Source: Cepaea nemoralis
Taxonomy: Eukaryota; Mollusca; Gastropoda; Stylommatophora; Helicidae
Length of the DNA stretch: 64,000 nucleotides
Reading direction: 5' to 3'
Assembly (NCBI GenBank): GCA_014155875.1
Contig: JACEFZ010017671.1
Span: 795,501 to 859,500 of the forward strand
Shown here: piece after piece, positions 53,601 through 63,019 of the stretch
How the letters are laid out: each line of letters opens with the position of its first letter
How positions within the stretch are numbered: position 1 is the stretch's first letter
Translations under genes and position numbers: made by a program
The notes under the pieces: generated by a model
Seen by the model: only the letters and a program-made list of their open reading frames with translations
The model's database searches: none
What the model was told of the DNA's origin: nothing

Positions 53601-56600
53601 GAGTCTGGAGAAACTCAGCTCAATGCACGAACTCCGTTGCATCGGCGAGGATCCTGAAATACTTTGGGTAGATTTTTAACTCGAAATTTTGCCCGGGCAG
53701 CACCGTTAGGCTACTCTTGTTTGATTTCCAACTGCCAAGGGATTTTTTACGTGTGCAATAATACACACGGGCCGATCTCACTGCCCAGAGACCAGGGGAA
53801 ATTTTATTACTGGAAGTCCAGGTGGATTTTTTAAATAAATCCCGGTCCTCACCGGGGCCTGAACCCGGGACCTCCAGCACTCGAGGCGGACACCATACCT
53901 CGAGACCACTCAGCCCCCCCTACTTTCTTCTCTTATGTGTAGGCACCAATTAATGAATGTTTGTAGTTTATTAGTAATTAGTTAATTTGTTCACCATTGA
54001 TCAGATCCATATAGTAGCACTGATTAAACATTATAGTTAAACATTCTAAGTTTGGTGCTGTATTTAATTGCCTTTGATTTTCACAAATTTCCTAGTGCTA
54101 TGATAGCTCCTCTTTGCCTTTACGGACAGTAGGTAACATGCTGAGAGATGTTTTCTGACTTTCATGAATGCGGATATGTTACACAGAATATTCTTCATCT
54201 GATGAAAAGCTGCCTTGTCTTGGGCTATTCTGCATATTATTTATGTTACATTTCCACCTGTTGTTTATAGTCATAGCATCATCAAGTGCCAGACGACATC
54301 TCGTAAATAACAGTCATCAAATGCGGGTTAAGAAGCCAAACCTGAACTGAAGAAGGAAATCTACTCCAATGGACTTTGAAAGTTGAAACGGTGTTTATTT
54401 TCCGCAGTGCTCAGTCTTGTAACAACGGCATTAATAAATAATAACATACTGTGCCTGTTATGACCAGGCGGGCATTATTACAATTAGACTTAATACTAAT
54501 AACATGTCCAAAGCCATTTGCACTCGAGTTCTAAACAATGTCCTTGCTCGTCCACACGGCATCCTTCTATCTTCGCAATGTCCTTTCTGCCAATTTTCAG
54601 ACATCTAGATTCTGCATTTGTCTGCCTGTTTATTTGTGGCTTCGATGCACGTTGTGTCCACAGATGGTTTTGTCCATTCCAATTACTAATTCAGCCACTA
54701 ATGCGATATAAAGCCTGTTTTTAGCCAACCGATATTTCCCAAATTAACATGAGCTGCCGCTCCGAAGAATCTCCCAAGTCCGTCTCCCTTTGTTGTTGTT
54801 GACAATCTTTGATGACGTTTCTGCGTTGACACGTCATGTGCTTGGATTTCTTAGCGTTTTGGTTTTGGGATTCCCTGATATTTCTAATTTATCTTATTGC
54901 GTCACACCTGCTACTTGGCATCAAGTGGCTTGCTTACTGGCAAAGGTGAGCATGATTCTCCACATTTTGCAATCTCCAAAGCATGTATGAGTTCGTGGGC
55001 TGACACTTTTCCCTGTCATGACAATAGAATCTTCTCTTGTTATCTTCTTCTCTCTCTCTCTTTCCATAAATTTTTCCAGTTGTCACATGGTCCAGTTTTT
55101 GTTTTATTATAATGCGGCCTCCAAAAAATTAATATTCTCACAATTAGAATCATGCTTATTAAGAAATTGACAAATTATTGTAATCTGTAATTAAAACAAA
55201 ATGGTTACTTTTATCATCATAATTTCATTGTAATCTGCATGTCATTTTTACAAAGAAATTGTGCCAATTTTTGGATTCATTACTTATTATTCAAGTAGAT
55301 ATTGGCTTTAAAAATTATTTACTTTTTTTTGTGTGTGCATGCTTTATTCATAGTTATAGCTTTCCAAATCATATTAGCTGTATTGTTAAACATAATCTTT
55401 CTCTTAAATCAGTAGTTTTCTATTTGTATATCACTTAACTGGTAATGATTTCAGAGGAGATCAGTTTAAATCACACCCATATGTGAATTAATTTAACTCC
55501 CACATTGTGGCTGCGAGCATCCATGTTTCCATTAACCCCCTTTTCAGCAAATGCGCCGCTCAGGCAACAAGGATGAGAACAAAAGAATCATTATGGACTT
55601 GGATGTTGTCATCAAGAGTCACGACTGCCCCTACATTGTCCTTTGCATTGGTACTTTTATCACTAAGGTAATTATCACACATACTTATTGGTTCTTGGCT
55701 GTGTTATTCAACAGATTATTATTGTGGTTGTAGTAAAATGTTGTTATTAATATTATTATTAATATCAACATTATCATCAATTTACTTGGTTAGTCATTTG
55801 TTTTCTAACTTAAAGTCTTGAGGTATTATCCTTATGATTAATACTATTTTTTATTATTATTCATATTGTTGTTGTTAGTATTATTTATGAATATGTTTAT
55901 ATTTTATACATTTCTATTTTGTTATTCATAATTTGTTTGTGATTAATTGTCAGGCAGTGTAGAACAATTATGTTGTGATACATAGGTACTTTGAGGTTGT
56001 TGATTATGTTGCGGTTCACTGTTAGTTTGTGCATCATGATTACTTTTGTGATTAAATGTGAACACATTGTCTATTTTGTATTTGTCATTAATCATCAACA
56101 GAGTGAGGTGTGGATTTGTATGGAGCTGATGGCGACCTGCCTCGACAAGTTGTTAAAACGGACCCGGCGACCTGTCCCAGAGAGTATTCTAGGCAAAGTT
56201 GTTGTTGCCGTAAGTGTTGCCATGGTTTACTTGCTAGTTTGACCAAACTGAATACTTGTTTAAACTGATCTGAAACCCATACGTTGCAAGCGTCACTAGA
56301 TCACTAATCCAAACAGTAAAGAAAGGGAAATTTATGGGATATATCAACAGAAGCAGTGGAATGGATAAATTACCTAATATAGGAAAATACTCAGTAAGAG
56401 AGACAGAAGAAGACAGAAAGATGATTGTGGAAAGTTTAAACTGCTGGGGAACAAATTGTTTTTATCATCTAGATCAAATTTTACTTTATTAGAAGTCAGT
56501 TGTCTCAACACTGAAGAGCAAAAACAATGTAGAATGTACAGACTTAAGAGCAGCACTCCATAAACTATGTCAAAACTAAAATGAGATCCCATCCCATTGC

Positions 56601-59600
56601 AACATACCTGGTTATAAGAGACTGGCATCACCAAAAGAAAAGAATGATAAAATCAGTCAGAAATCCACCAACACCAGCTCAAATTGATAACCACGTTATG
56701 GTCAGACCAGAACAAATAATTATTCGGCACCTCAGAACAGAACACAATAGATTACGCATCCACGTGTGCATAAAATTCAAGATTGGCGAATCAGCCATGT
56801 GCACATCTGGGCTGACGCCACAGACAGAAGATTACATACTCCAAGACTGCCCAAAATATGACATATGGCAGACCTTTTGACATAGAGAAACAATAGTGGA
56901 ACTCTCTGGACCCTGAGTGAACTAAAAAAGACAGTTAAATTCATACAAGAGACAACATTGCAGTTTTAGACAAATTTCAAGCGAACGAAAGAAGAAGAAG
57001 AGGCTGACAGATTAGCAAAGGAAGGTGGATGTCTGCCTCAGCATGATATACACATAACCTATGAAGAATGCCTCAGATACCACTGCTCAGGCAACATTTC
57101 AAAATGATAAAACCTAACTATAAAGAAATATTAATGTCATACATGATTCTGGTATGCTCACATGTGGATCCTTGGCTGTGCCATGGAGTTTGTGCACTGT
57201 GCTGAGATTCTCCTTATGTGATGAATGAACTCAGGCTGGAGCACTCATAGAGATAACTGTTGGCGATGAGTCATCCTTTACCAAACCCCAACATCAAGTC
57301 AAATAAGTTCTGACTTTGCTTAGAGTATTGGAAGGTAAAGGTAATGGAGTTTGTCACCTCACTTCATGAAGCCAAAAGCTAATATTTATGAAGTGCTTTC
57401 ACAGCTTTATGATATCTAGATTACATTTGTTTTCTGTGAAATATCAACTTATATTTTGGCATCTTCCATAACAGACAGTAAATGCTCTACACTACCTCAA
57501 AGAAAGACATGGAGTTATACACAGAGGTAAGTGACCTTTGCTCAGTCACTTGGTCAACTGTTTACATTCTTTGTTTTTTTTTCCTGATTGAATATGTTTA
57601 AGTCTCAAGCTTGGATAGCTTGTGGCGATGAATGGTGGTGAAACTACTCAGACATGATGGAAACTAGGTACTAGGGGAAATTATGAAGGCATATGATGCA
57701 GGCTTGACCCAAACATAGAGCTCAGCCACAGAACTAAGAAATACGTCCTGCAGCACCGGTGACTAGCTGTCTCATAGCCATACTTGAACCATAGAAGCAC
57801 ACTGATCTTTCCTAGAGCCAGACATGAAATGTGACTGCACTAGCCGTCATAAAGAAAGCTTCACAGTGCTCTTGGAGATGGAGATGTTTGCAACACCCAT
57901 CTTCTGGTGTATTTTAGGTTTTTTGCTGATTTGTTATTTCTTTAGTTTCACATCTGTTATTGTGATTGGCATGATTTGTGCCAAATACACTGGACGATAA
58001 GGTAATTTCCCCCCTGTCATCTGTGGTAGAAGGGGAGCAAAACAGATTGGAAGAAAGGTGTTTATGCAAAATGGTATGGTCACATTTTGCTCTAAAGTAT
58101 ACAGTATATATAAAGTGCAAGGTCTCATTTTGCTTTGAACTATACAAGGTTTGAAGATCTTTCTCTATTACCAGTGTCCCTCGCCATCAGGCTAACCCAA
58201 CTTGACTTCTGAGGTACTTGTAAATTATGTCCCCAAGTCAAGGACGAGAAGTCAGTATTTTAGTCCAACTGACCGGTGTAGGGGTTAAACCCGCTACCTC
58301 GGCATCAGCATATCAGAAGTTTAAGAGCAAGCACTCTTATCCATTCAGCCATGCATTTAATTAGGTGAATGATCAGCCATGCATTTAATTAGGTGAATGA
58401 TCAGCCATGCATTGGATTAGGTGAATGATCAGCCATGTGTTGGATTAGGTGAATGATCAGCCATGTGTTGGATTAGGTGAATGATTAGCCATGCATTTAA
58501 TTAGGTGAATGATCAGCCATGTGTTGGATTAGGTGAATGATCAGCCATGCATTTAATTAGGTGAATGATTAGCCATGCATTTAATTAGGTGAATGATCAG
58601 CCATGCATTTAATTAGGTGAATGATTAGCCATGTGTTGGATTAGGTGAATGATCAGCCATGCATTGGATTGGGTGAATGATTAGCCATGCATTGGATTGG
58701 GTGAATGATTAGCCATGCATTGGATTAGGTGAATAATTAGCCATGCATTGGATTGGGTGAATGATACTCAGATAATGATAACACCTTATATATGTGTGCC
58801 TAGCTGGTTGAATGTCAAAGATCACATCTTCAGTTAGCAAGGGTTGAATGTCAAAGAACATCTTCAGTTAGCAAGGTGACACAACAGTTTTGTACCTATG
58901 GTTTCAAATCTTATGTGTTGGTAACTTTCACAACGTTGTTTTGTCTCTTATCACATGTCCTCTGATATCTACTTCTTTAGTTACTTCCGGTCCCCAACAT
59001 GGCAGTTAGGCATTGAACTGTTAAGTCCTATGGTGTGTTTATGCTTGTGGCTACGGTTTGCATTTGCATTTCCTCATGTTGGACTGGTAGTACATGGTTC
59101 CGTTGCCCTGCTACGGAGTGAGTGTGTGACACAACACTGTGAGCTGTGAAATTCGTGTGGAATGCTTTTACATCTGTCCGCTGTTGTTAGCATAATGAAC
59201 TGCATGTTCAGAACAATGGCTGGCTGTTGCTGAATTGACTGGTTTGCCTTTTCAGTTCACGAGTGCATTTTTCAGGAGACTCCTAGGAGTCGCCGCTGGA
59301 TCTATGGAGTCCGTGCTTTGTGCGGCACTTTCGGTGGGTCACCCTGCGGAAAGAGACTGAGCATTGTGGAATAAAACCCAGGTCAATGAAGTCTTTCTGT
59401 TGACTGCAGATTCCATCGACGATAAACTATTTTTTATGGAGGACTTTTGTGTTGGCATTCAGGCAGCGGCATTATGCACAGTGCACCTATGCGGGCTGTT
59501 GGCTTGCTGAGACTCCTGTCAGTTCCACTTTTCGCATTGGGCAGTGAGGAGCATTTTGTGTGATATTCACTAGCACTGGAACGGATCATAATGGGGACGA

Positions 59601-61943
59601 CCCTTTGCTGTAAAGTTGGACTAACTAACTAACTAGTTAACATAAATCATAACTTTTAAATATATTTGTCTAGATTGATATGCTGAATGTTTGACTTGTC
59701 ACTGTCTGTCAGATGTGAAGCCCTCAAACATACTACTTGATGATAAGGGAAATGTCAAACTCTGTGATTTCGGCATCAGTGGTAGGCTGGTGGACTCCAA
59801 GGCTAAAACTAGATCTGCAGGATGTGCTGCTTATATGGCAGTAAGTGAAACTGTTTCTGTCTCTTGTGTTGTCTTGTTTGTTTTTCATCCTGTTAAAGAA
59901 ATGTAGAGGTGCTGATGTTTTAGGGTTGGGCTTTGTACAGACTACAGCCTCTCTCCTTAATAAATGAAGCCGTCTCAGAGTGAATGACTTGAATCAGTGG
60001 GGTTCTAACATCATCATCATTCCTGGTGAATGCACTAGATGCGTATCTGTCAGAACAAAGAATTTCATCCAGGCATGCTTTCTCAGTGAGTCGGTTGGTA
60101 TGCTAAGGAAGATTTAGATGTTAGATGGACTGCGCTCAAAGACAGTGGAGGGAATCTCTCAGGAGATTAAGGCTGACAAAAATGAAATGTGCATGTGTAA
60201 GAGGAAATGAACAAGCTGATAAGTTGTGGGTGGGGCTACTAAACAAATTACGTGATGACTGAATCTGCAACCTTGACCTGACCGCAAGAACATCAGACTA
60301 AATGGGGTGAAGCTAGACAAGAGTGCTGCTCATGAGACCAATGAAGAATAGTAAACCAACACAGTAACTGGTGTTGTCAGCTGCTGCACACTGAAGGAGA
60401 TACTGAGGAATGGATCCAAGCACTTTTGGACTGGATGGTTCAATGTGCAGTGGAGATGATCTGCCGACTAATTGTATCTGTTGGAAGTACACTAATAAAC
60501 AAAACCACACACTGAATGACTACCTGAGCAAGTGACCTTTACACTTTTGCCCTCAACAAACTTCTACAAGACACTAGAATTAATAATTAGTGTTGTAATG
60601 ATATATTCATTGTTCAATTATTTTCAAAGTAATCCGTGCCAGTTTACATCACTGCACTCTGGGTGAGCCTGTAAACACTCAGTATCTCCCAGCAAATGTT
60701 AGAGGATGTGGATGTTGATTGCCCATGTAGCCAGCTGATAAGCAATATAGCAGAATCATCCCCGCCTGCATTATTTGTGTCTAGTTCCATACAGTTGTGT
60801 ATTACCAGAGCTCATAAGAGAAGCAAGAGTAGTAACACGGTAATATAACATGCAGGTTATAAGAGGTAACTAAGGAGGGTTGGTGTGAGACTGACTACCT
60901 CATCCTATAGAAAACTGAAGTTGGAAAATGAAAGCAACCATGAACAAGTCTACAACATGGTGTGAGCTGGTTGAGAGTCTGTTATATGTTGTTGTTTGTC
61001 CATCAAGAATGATGATGACCATTCATTTCATCCAGTGGGGTTGAAGGTATGGAGCCGTGAGTTCTAAGATGGCTGATAAGGTCTATATTGGCTCGAAATG
61101 TTCTTTGACAATGTGAACAAAGAATGCTTGACGTTTCTGGAGGAGGATTTCCTGCAATGGTTTTTCTGTCCTGCCTTTTCTTCACAGCTCTTGCAGTCCT
61201 GGTTGCCTCACATGTGACTGCACCCTTGTGTAATGATGCACGCCACGAATTTCAGTCTCTGGCTGCAGTCTCCCAGGTGTCATGATGAATTCCAAAAGCA
61301 TTCAGTGAGATTTTCAGTGTCTTTAAAGCGTTTCCTCTGGCCGCCGTGGGAGCGTTTACCACAACGCAACTCGCCGTAAAAAATTTGTTTAGGGAGCCTG
61401 TGATCTGGCATGCGAGTTAAGTGACCAGCCCAGCGAATCTGATTCTTCATTGAGAGTCTATACTCCATTAGTAGATACAAAGCAGAAGATGATGAGAAAA
61501 TAGTTCCATTCTGGAGATTCTCCACTCCAACAGCTACAGTTGAGATGATTCAATAAAGATATGTCATCATGCACCAAGCTGTAATTTACTGCCCACAGAA
61601 CATTTCCTCTGTCCATCTTCACTGTCTGAATGATAGGTACTTGTGAAGGCTTTATATCAGTCTGTGCAGCTCTGATGACCTAGACAATAGATACACACAA
61701 GTTCTTGAATGTTCCAGGCCTCCATGTGGCAGCCACTGCCATGTATTCTGAACTTTCTGAAGCATGGACTAGGAGTCAGAGACAGTAATCACTTTTGTAT
61801 ATTTGTTGTTACAGTGGTCTATGCATGTGACATTGATTGATGCATGTGTTGTGTCTCTGTAGCCTGAACGTATTGAACCGCCGGATCCTAGCCGTCCTGA
61901 CTATGACATCCGAGCTGATGTTTGGAGTTTAGGAATATCCTTG
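39830..61943 (+). CDS. MAP2K7: MAP kinase kinase 7 (MAP2K7 / hemipterous), 3' incomplete, 9 exons
   Basis: Dual-specificity kinase that phosphorylates JNK in the cytoplasm (established for the family). Nine exons join with consistent phases into 319 residues; human MKK7 has about 420-435. N-terminus (1-47): [20 protein letters not shown] coiled start like vertebrate MKK7, then SPRRPRM. Residues 72-82 [10 protein letters not shown] fit a JNK-docking D motif (basic cluster then hydrophobic-x-hydrophobic). Kinase: GHGTCGQV P-loop (134-141), catalytic Lys K156 in [22 protein letters not shown] (248-250), DVKPSN, DFG (268-270), activation loop SKAKT with phospho-sites S278 and T282, and [20 protein letters not shown]. 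The C-lobe after GISL is outside the window. MKK7 rather than MKK4 follows from the N-terminal docking region and [19 protein letters not shown]. Introns carry many transposons. Confidence 0.95.
39972..40545. other. MAP2K7 intron 1, no repeat recognised
   Basis: AT-rich start of intron 1 with nothing nameable. Confidence 0.4.
40928..40985. repeat. (GA)n microsatellite within RT codons
   Basis: A pure GA run replaces the AGAAAGAGAGT codons between NVR and VLKCY of the N4 RT. The unexpanded sequence is visible on the minus strand at about 45670-45695. Confidence 0.93.
41030..42790. repeat. 1.8-kb minisatellite, 52-bp unit, about 34 copies
   Basis: The unit GTGAACAAACAAATTAGAAA-GAGCTTGGATGCAACAGAGA-TGTGGTTTCTTT recurs every 52 bp. 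The first unit encodes [17 protein letters not shown], a normal N4 RT segment. A block of 12 units is duplicated: 41101-41640 and 41725-42264 correspond at an offset of 624 bp with near identity. Not a multiple of three, so non-coding as an array. Confidence 0.95.
42998..43063. repeat. (GA)n microsatellite
   Basis: About 33 GA units after CATATGCAGAG. Confidence 0.95.
43064..43755. other. MAP2K7 intron 1, no repeat recognised
   Basis: No coding or repeat feature that I can support. Confidence 0.4.
43760..44375 (-). mobile_element. LINE N5 3' fragment
   Basis: Minus frames: [51 protein letters not shown], then a degraded [18 protein letters not shown] tail, [17 protein letters not shown] end and (ATG)n at about 43755. 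It ends about 215 bp upstream of MAP2K7 exon 2. Confidence 0.82.
44592..44736 (+). CDS. MAP2K7: MAP2K7 exon 2, docking region
   Basis: Not an obvious ORF; found by phase. Acceptor AATTTTCCAG|TGGGGGCAG, donor GACAG|GTAGTT, 145 bp, phase 1 in and 2 out, exactly bridging exon 1 and exon 3, which cannot be joined directly. Encodes [19 protein letters not shown], a Pro-rich linker with a D-motif-like core, where vertebrates have ARPRHMLGLPS. It is an island between an N5 LINE (ends 44375) and an S1 SINE (starts 44787). Confidence 0.78.
44787..45085 (+). mobile_element. SINE S1 copy
   Basis: Head GGTCAGCATGGCCTATTGGG, B-box region GCGGGTGAACCCC (degraded), body CAAGTACCTCTGAAGTCAGA and CCTGATGGCGAGGAACACTG, end GAGCGAGCGCGCAC. 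Begins 51 bp after MAP2K7 exon 2. Confidence 0.87.
45245..46823 (-). mobile_element. LINE N4, 3' half (RT), interrupted by N2 copy 2
   Basis: Continues the piece at 49766-50460. Minus frames: [160 protein letters not shown] and [24 protein letters not shown] replaces the usual YADD. Broken by several frameshifts. Lies in MAP2K7 intron 2, antisense. Confidence 0.88.
46824..46836. repeat. target-site duplication of N2 copy 2, left
   Basis: ATATTCTTATTTT recurs at 49753-49765, directly after the (GAA)n tail. Confidence 0.95.
46837..49752 (+). mobile_element. LINE N2 copy 2, nested in N4, 5' truncated
   Basis: A perfect 13-bp duplication brackets it, and the interrupted N4 frame resumes on each side. 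It starts inside the endonuclease at [17 protein letters not shown] and continues [49 protein letters not shown], linker, and RT with [39 protein letters not shown]. Frameshifts near 47050, 47590, 47955, 49115 and 49460 kill it. Endonuclease catalytic Glu (QEI) and the SDH motif are present in the remnant. Confidence 0.95.
49766..50460 (-). mobile_element. LINE N4, 5' part (endonuclease end and linker)
   Basis: Minus frames: [39 protein letters not shown] (end of an APE-type endonuclease), then [34 protein letters not shown] and ISELTGRK, after which N2 copy 2 interrupts. 5' truncated at about 50460. Confidence 0.85.
50617..50660. repeat. (GA)n microsatellite
   Basis: Imperfect then pure GA repeat. 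A short (CA)n stretch follows near 50795-50805. Confidence 0.9.
50917..50983 (+). CDS. MAP2K7: MAP2K7 exon 3
   Basis: Acceptor GTTTTCAG|TGCAGAA, donor TCTCAG|GTATGT, 67 bp, phase 2 in, 0 out. Encodes [20 protein letters not shown], matching human ...IEIDQKLQEIMKQTGYLTIG. Confidence 0.93.
51215..51770 (+). mobile_element. LINE N7 fragment with RNase H domain
   Basis: Plus frames: [15 protein letters not shown], then [40 protein letters not shown] (RNase H end with HAGV.GNE.AD), [20 protein letters not shown] and CPECCDVGS, followed by a (ATCA)n tail at 51752-51772. RNase H Asp in TDSESM and the GNEQAD Asp are intact, but the domain start is missing. Located in MAP2K7 intron 3. Confidence 0.82.
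51933..52226 (+). mobile_element. SINE S1 with poly-A tail
   Basis: Head GTCAGCATGGCCGAATGCAT, B box GGTTCAACCCC, family body, and a poly-A run at about 52206-52226. The best preserved tail in the family. It ends 85 bp before MAP2K7 exon 4. Confidence 0.9.
52312..52425 (+). CDS. MAP2K7: MAP2K7 exon 4, P-loop and catalytic Lys
   Basis: Acceptor TTTCTAG|CGGCTTC, donor GTCAAG|GTTTGT, 114 bp, phase 0. Encodes [20 protein letters not shown] and LMAVK. An S1 SINE ends 85 bp upstream. Confidence 0.95.
52750..52985 (+). mobile_element. LINE N10 3' end
   Basis: Plus frame [58 protein letters not shown]. The same C-terminal layout (RRWTQDIADTLGMSVHGAGE) is at 62700-62760. Truncated. Confidence 0.72.
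53118..53141. repeat. poly-G run of 24
   Basis: Twenty-four consecutive G on the plus strand in MAP2K7 intron 4, next to an N6 LINE fragment. Length may be affected by sequencing error. Confidence 0.9.
53200..53519 (-). mobile_element. LINE N6 3' fragment, distal part
   Basis: Minus frames: [16 protein letters not shown], [20 protein letters not shown] and MGDKGQ, the N6 C-terminus. The upstream part lies at 53935-54155, beyond the inserted SINE S4. Confidence 0.72.
53520..53921 (-). mobile_element. SINE S4, 402 bp, with 13-bp target-site duplication
   Basis: ACTTTCTTCTCTT flanks it exactly at 53507-53519 and 53922-53934. On the minus strand the head GGGGGGGCTGAGTGGTCTCG with B-box-like GGTTCAGGCCC is tRNA-like; the tail at the left end is an (ACTAA)-type repeat. 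Only one copy in the window. Inserted into an N6 LINE. Confidence 0.88.
53935..54155 (-). mobile_element. LINE N6 fragment, proximal part
   Basis: Minus-strand remnants of LRMFN..VKSVLLYG (seen as [16 protein letters not shown] in a shifted frame) and [12 protein letters not shown]. Joins 53200-53519 once S4 is removed. Confidence 0.6.
54160..55545. other. MAP2K7 intron 4, no repeat recognised
   Basis: About 1.4 kb. A pyrimidine-rich segment at 55035-55095 (CTCTCTCTCTTTCCATAAAT, CAGTTGTCACATGGTCCAG) may be the reverse complement of an N4 tail, but it is too degraded to assert. Confidence 0.4.
55548..55667 (+). CDS. MAP2K7: MAP2K7 exon 5
   Basis: Acceptor CCCTTTTCAG|CAAATGCG, donor ACTAAG|GTAATT, 120 bp, phase 0. 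Encodes [20 protein letters not shown] and [17 protein letters not shown]. Confidence 0.96.
56102..56209 (+). CDS. MAP2K7: MAP2K7 exon 6
   Basis: Acceptor CATCAACAG|AGTGAGG, donor GTTGCC|GTAAGT, 108 bp, phase 0. Encodes [20 protein letters not shown] and [13 protein letters not shown] (hinge region). Confidence 0.95.
56570..57000 (+). mobile_element. LINE N8 3' end
   Basis: Plus frame: [57 protein letters not shown], the region after RNase H in such LINEs (H..C.-type HNRL..H and C..G...T..HIL..CP). It ends in AAAGAAGAAGAAGA near 56985-57000. Confidence 0.75.
57001..57115 (+). mobile_element. LINE N8 upstream piece, out of order
   Basis: [20 protein letters not shown] is the end of an RNase H domain, which normally precedes the 56570-57000 region. 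Here it follows it, so two fragments are present. Confidence 0.65.
57475..57526 (+). CDS. MAP2K7: MAP2K7 exon 7
   Basis: Acceptor CATAACAG|ACAGTAAATG, donor CACAGAG|GTAAGT, 52 bp, phase 0 in, 1 out. Encodes [17 protein letters not shown]; the HRD Asp is split over the intron. Confidence 0.94.
57540..58145. other. MAP2K7 intron 7, no repeat recognised
   Basis: No supportable feature. Confidence 0.35.
58150..58356 (-). mobile_element. SINE S1, partial
   Basis: Shares TGTCCCTCGCCATCAGGC, GAGGTACTTGTAAATTA and CAAGTCAAGGACGAGA with 27244-27533; the head ends CCATTCAGCCATGCA, where the 28-bp array begins. Confidence 0.86.
58346..58762. repeat. 28-bp minisatellite, about 15 copies, starting in the SINE head
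   Basis: The unit CAGCCATGCATTTAATTAGG plus TGAATGAT recurs every 28 bp (58346, 58374 and on), with GCATTGGATT and GTGTTGGATT variants. CAGCCATGC is the SINE S1 head, so the first unit spans the SINE boundary. Confidence 0.92.
58763..59260. other. MAP2K7 intron 7, no repeat recognised
   Basis: A short local duplication (TTGAATGTCAAAG.. CATCTTCAGTTAGCAAGG, 58808 and 58849) is present; otherwise nothing nameable. Confidence 0.4.
59265..59635 (+). mobile_element. SINE S2, longest body
   Basis: Covers GTCCGTGCTTTGTGCGGCAC, GGAAAGAGACTGAG, CCATCGACGATAAACTAT, GAGGACTTTTGTGTTGGCAT and GAGGAGCATTTTGTGTGATA and ends in (ACTA)n. The tRNA-like head is missing or eroded. It lies about 75 bp upstream of MAP2K7 exon 8. 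Confidence 0.86.
59713..59840 (+). CDS. MAP2K7: MAP2K7 exon 8, catalytic and activation loops
   Basis: Acceptor CTGTCAG|ATGTGAAG, donor ATGGCA|GTAAGT, 128 bp, phase 1 in, 0 out. Encodes [20 protein letters not shown] and [16 protein letters not shown]. Confidence 0.96.
60100..60470 (+). mobile_element. degraded RNase H LINE fragment
   Basis: [16 protein letters not shown] in one plus frame resembles the RNase H end (..V.GH.G..GNE.AD.L). The remainder is too decayed to assign; stops are frequent. Confidence 0.5.
60480..60995. other. MAP2K7 intron 8, no repeat recognised
   Basis: No supportable feature. Confidence 0.4.
61003..61560 (-). mobile_element. LINE N9 3' fragment with C2H2 finger tail
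   Basis: Minus frames in order: [35 protein letters not shown], a frame change, DTWETAARD, then [20 protein letters not shown] and a terminal NGHHHS. Same 3' end as 1035-1310, which shows both are the element terminus. In MAP2K7 intron 8, antisense. Confidence 0.85.
61863..61943 (+). CDS. MAP2K7: MAP2K7 exon 9
   Basis: Acceptor TCTGTAG|CCTGAAC, donor TCCTTG|GTAAGT, 81 bp, phase 0. Encodes [20 protein letters not shown] then WSLGISL. The next exon was not found up to 64000. Confidence 0.95.
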
Positions 61944-62179
61944 GTAAGTATCTGTCTCAGTACCTTTCTCACATAGGCTATCAGTGTTTGAAGGCAGGTA
62001 TATTATTTCTCTCTTACAAAGAAAGGAAATTGAAAAATGTGCAAGACCTACAGAACCATTAGTCATCTCAGTCATCCAAGTAATGTCGGGAGTACTTTTT
62101 AATAGAATCATGCAGAAATCAATAAAAATCCTTTCTGATGAACAGACTGGGACCAAACAAGTACCTCAAAACAAATTTT

Positions 62180-62870
62180 AAATATTAGAGTGCTGATTGA
62201 AAAACATCTACAGTATCAATGCAACTTATATCATGATTTCATAGCTTTCACATAGTTTGAATATCTTGGCTCCATAATCAACAATGGGTACTGTTCAAAA
62301 GATGTTAGACAAGGTTGGCCAAAGCAGTGCAGAGATTAAATGGTATGAAGAACCTATGGCACCACACCAGCAAGCATGTTACAATAGAATTGTTGAGAAC
62401 ACGCATCTTCCCAGTGGCAACATATGGATGTGAGTCATGGACCATTTCACAATCACTACAGAAAACATTGTGACTTTTGAGAGAGCTCAAATGTTACAGA
62501 CAGTCTTAGAATATCATGGACTGAAAAGAAGAAAAATATGGACATTTGACCAGACCTGACCATGGAAGAAAACTGACTCATAAACAGTATCATGTCGTGG
62601 ACACTAAACCACTTTGGCCATATGAAATGTTACAGTGGCTGGGAGAGAACAGTGACAGAGGGCAGGGTTCATGGAAGGAGAGGCTGGGTCGACTAACACG
62701 AAGATGGACACAAGACATTGCAGACACCTTAGGCATGAGTGTGCATGGAGCAGGAGAAATGACCAGCAATAGAGAGGTTTTTGTGTGTACCATGATGAGT
62801 GTGATGCTCTGTAAAAGACCTGTTATTTGAGAGAGATGTAATGTCTGGCTATTTCAGATACTTTATTTTA
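62180..62870 (+). mobile_element. LINE N10 3' fragment
   Basis: Across frames: EYLGSIINNG, MKNLWHHTSKHVTIELLRT, FPVATYGCESWTIS, LRISWTEKK, LQWLGENSD, then WKERLGRLTRRWTQDIADTL and a shared 3' UTR AGAGAGATGTAATGTCTG. Frameshifted and dead. In the MAP2K7 intron after exon 9. Confidence 0.78.
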
Positions 62871-63019
62871 TTGTTAATTGGTGTAGATTACATACCATAA
62901 CTCCGCTCTACCAGTGCCAAGAGATTACAACAGTTAATTCTACCTGTCAACATACACAGTGAAGGTTGAAAGCTTTTTCTGAAAAATAAAATAAAAAATA
63001 TGCAGACACAACTACAAGT

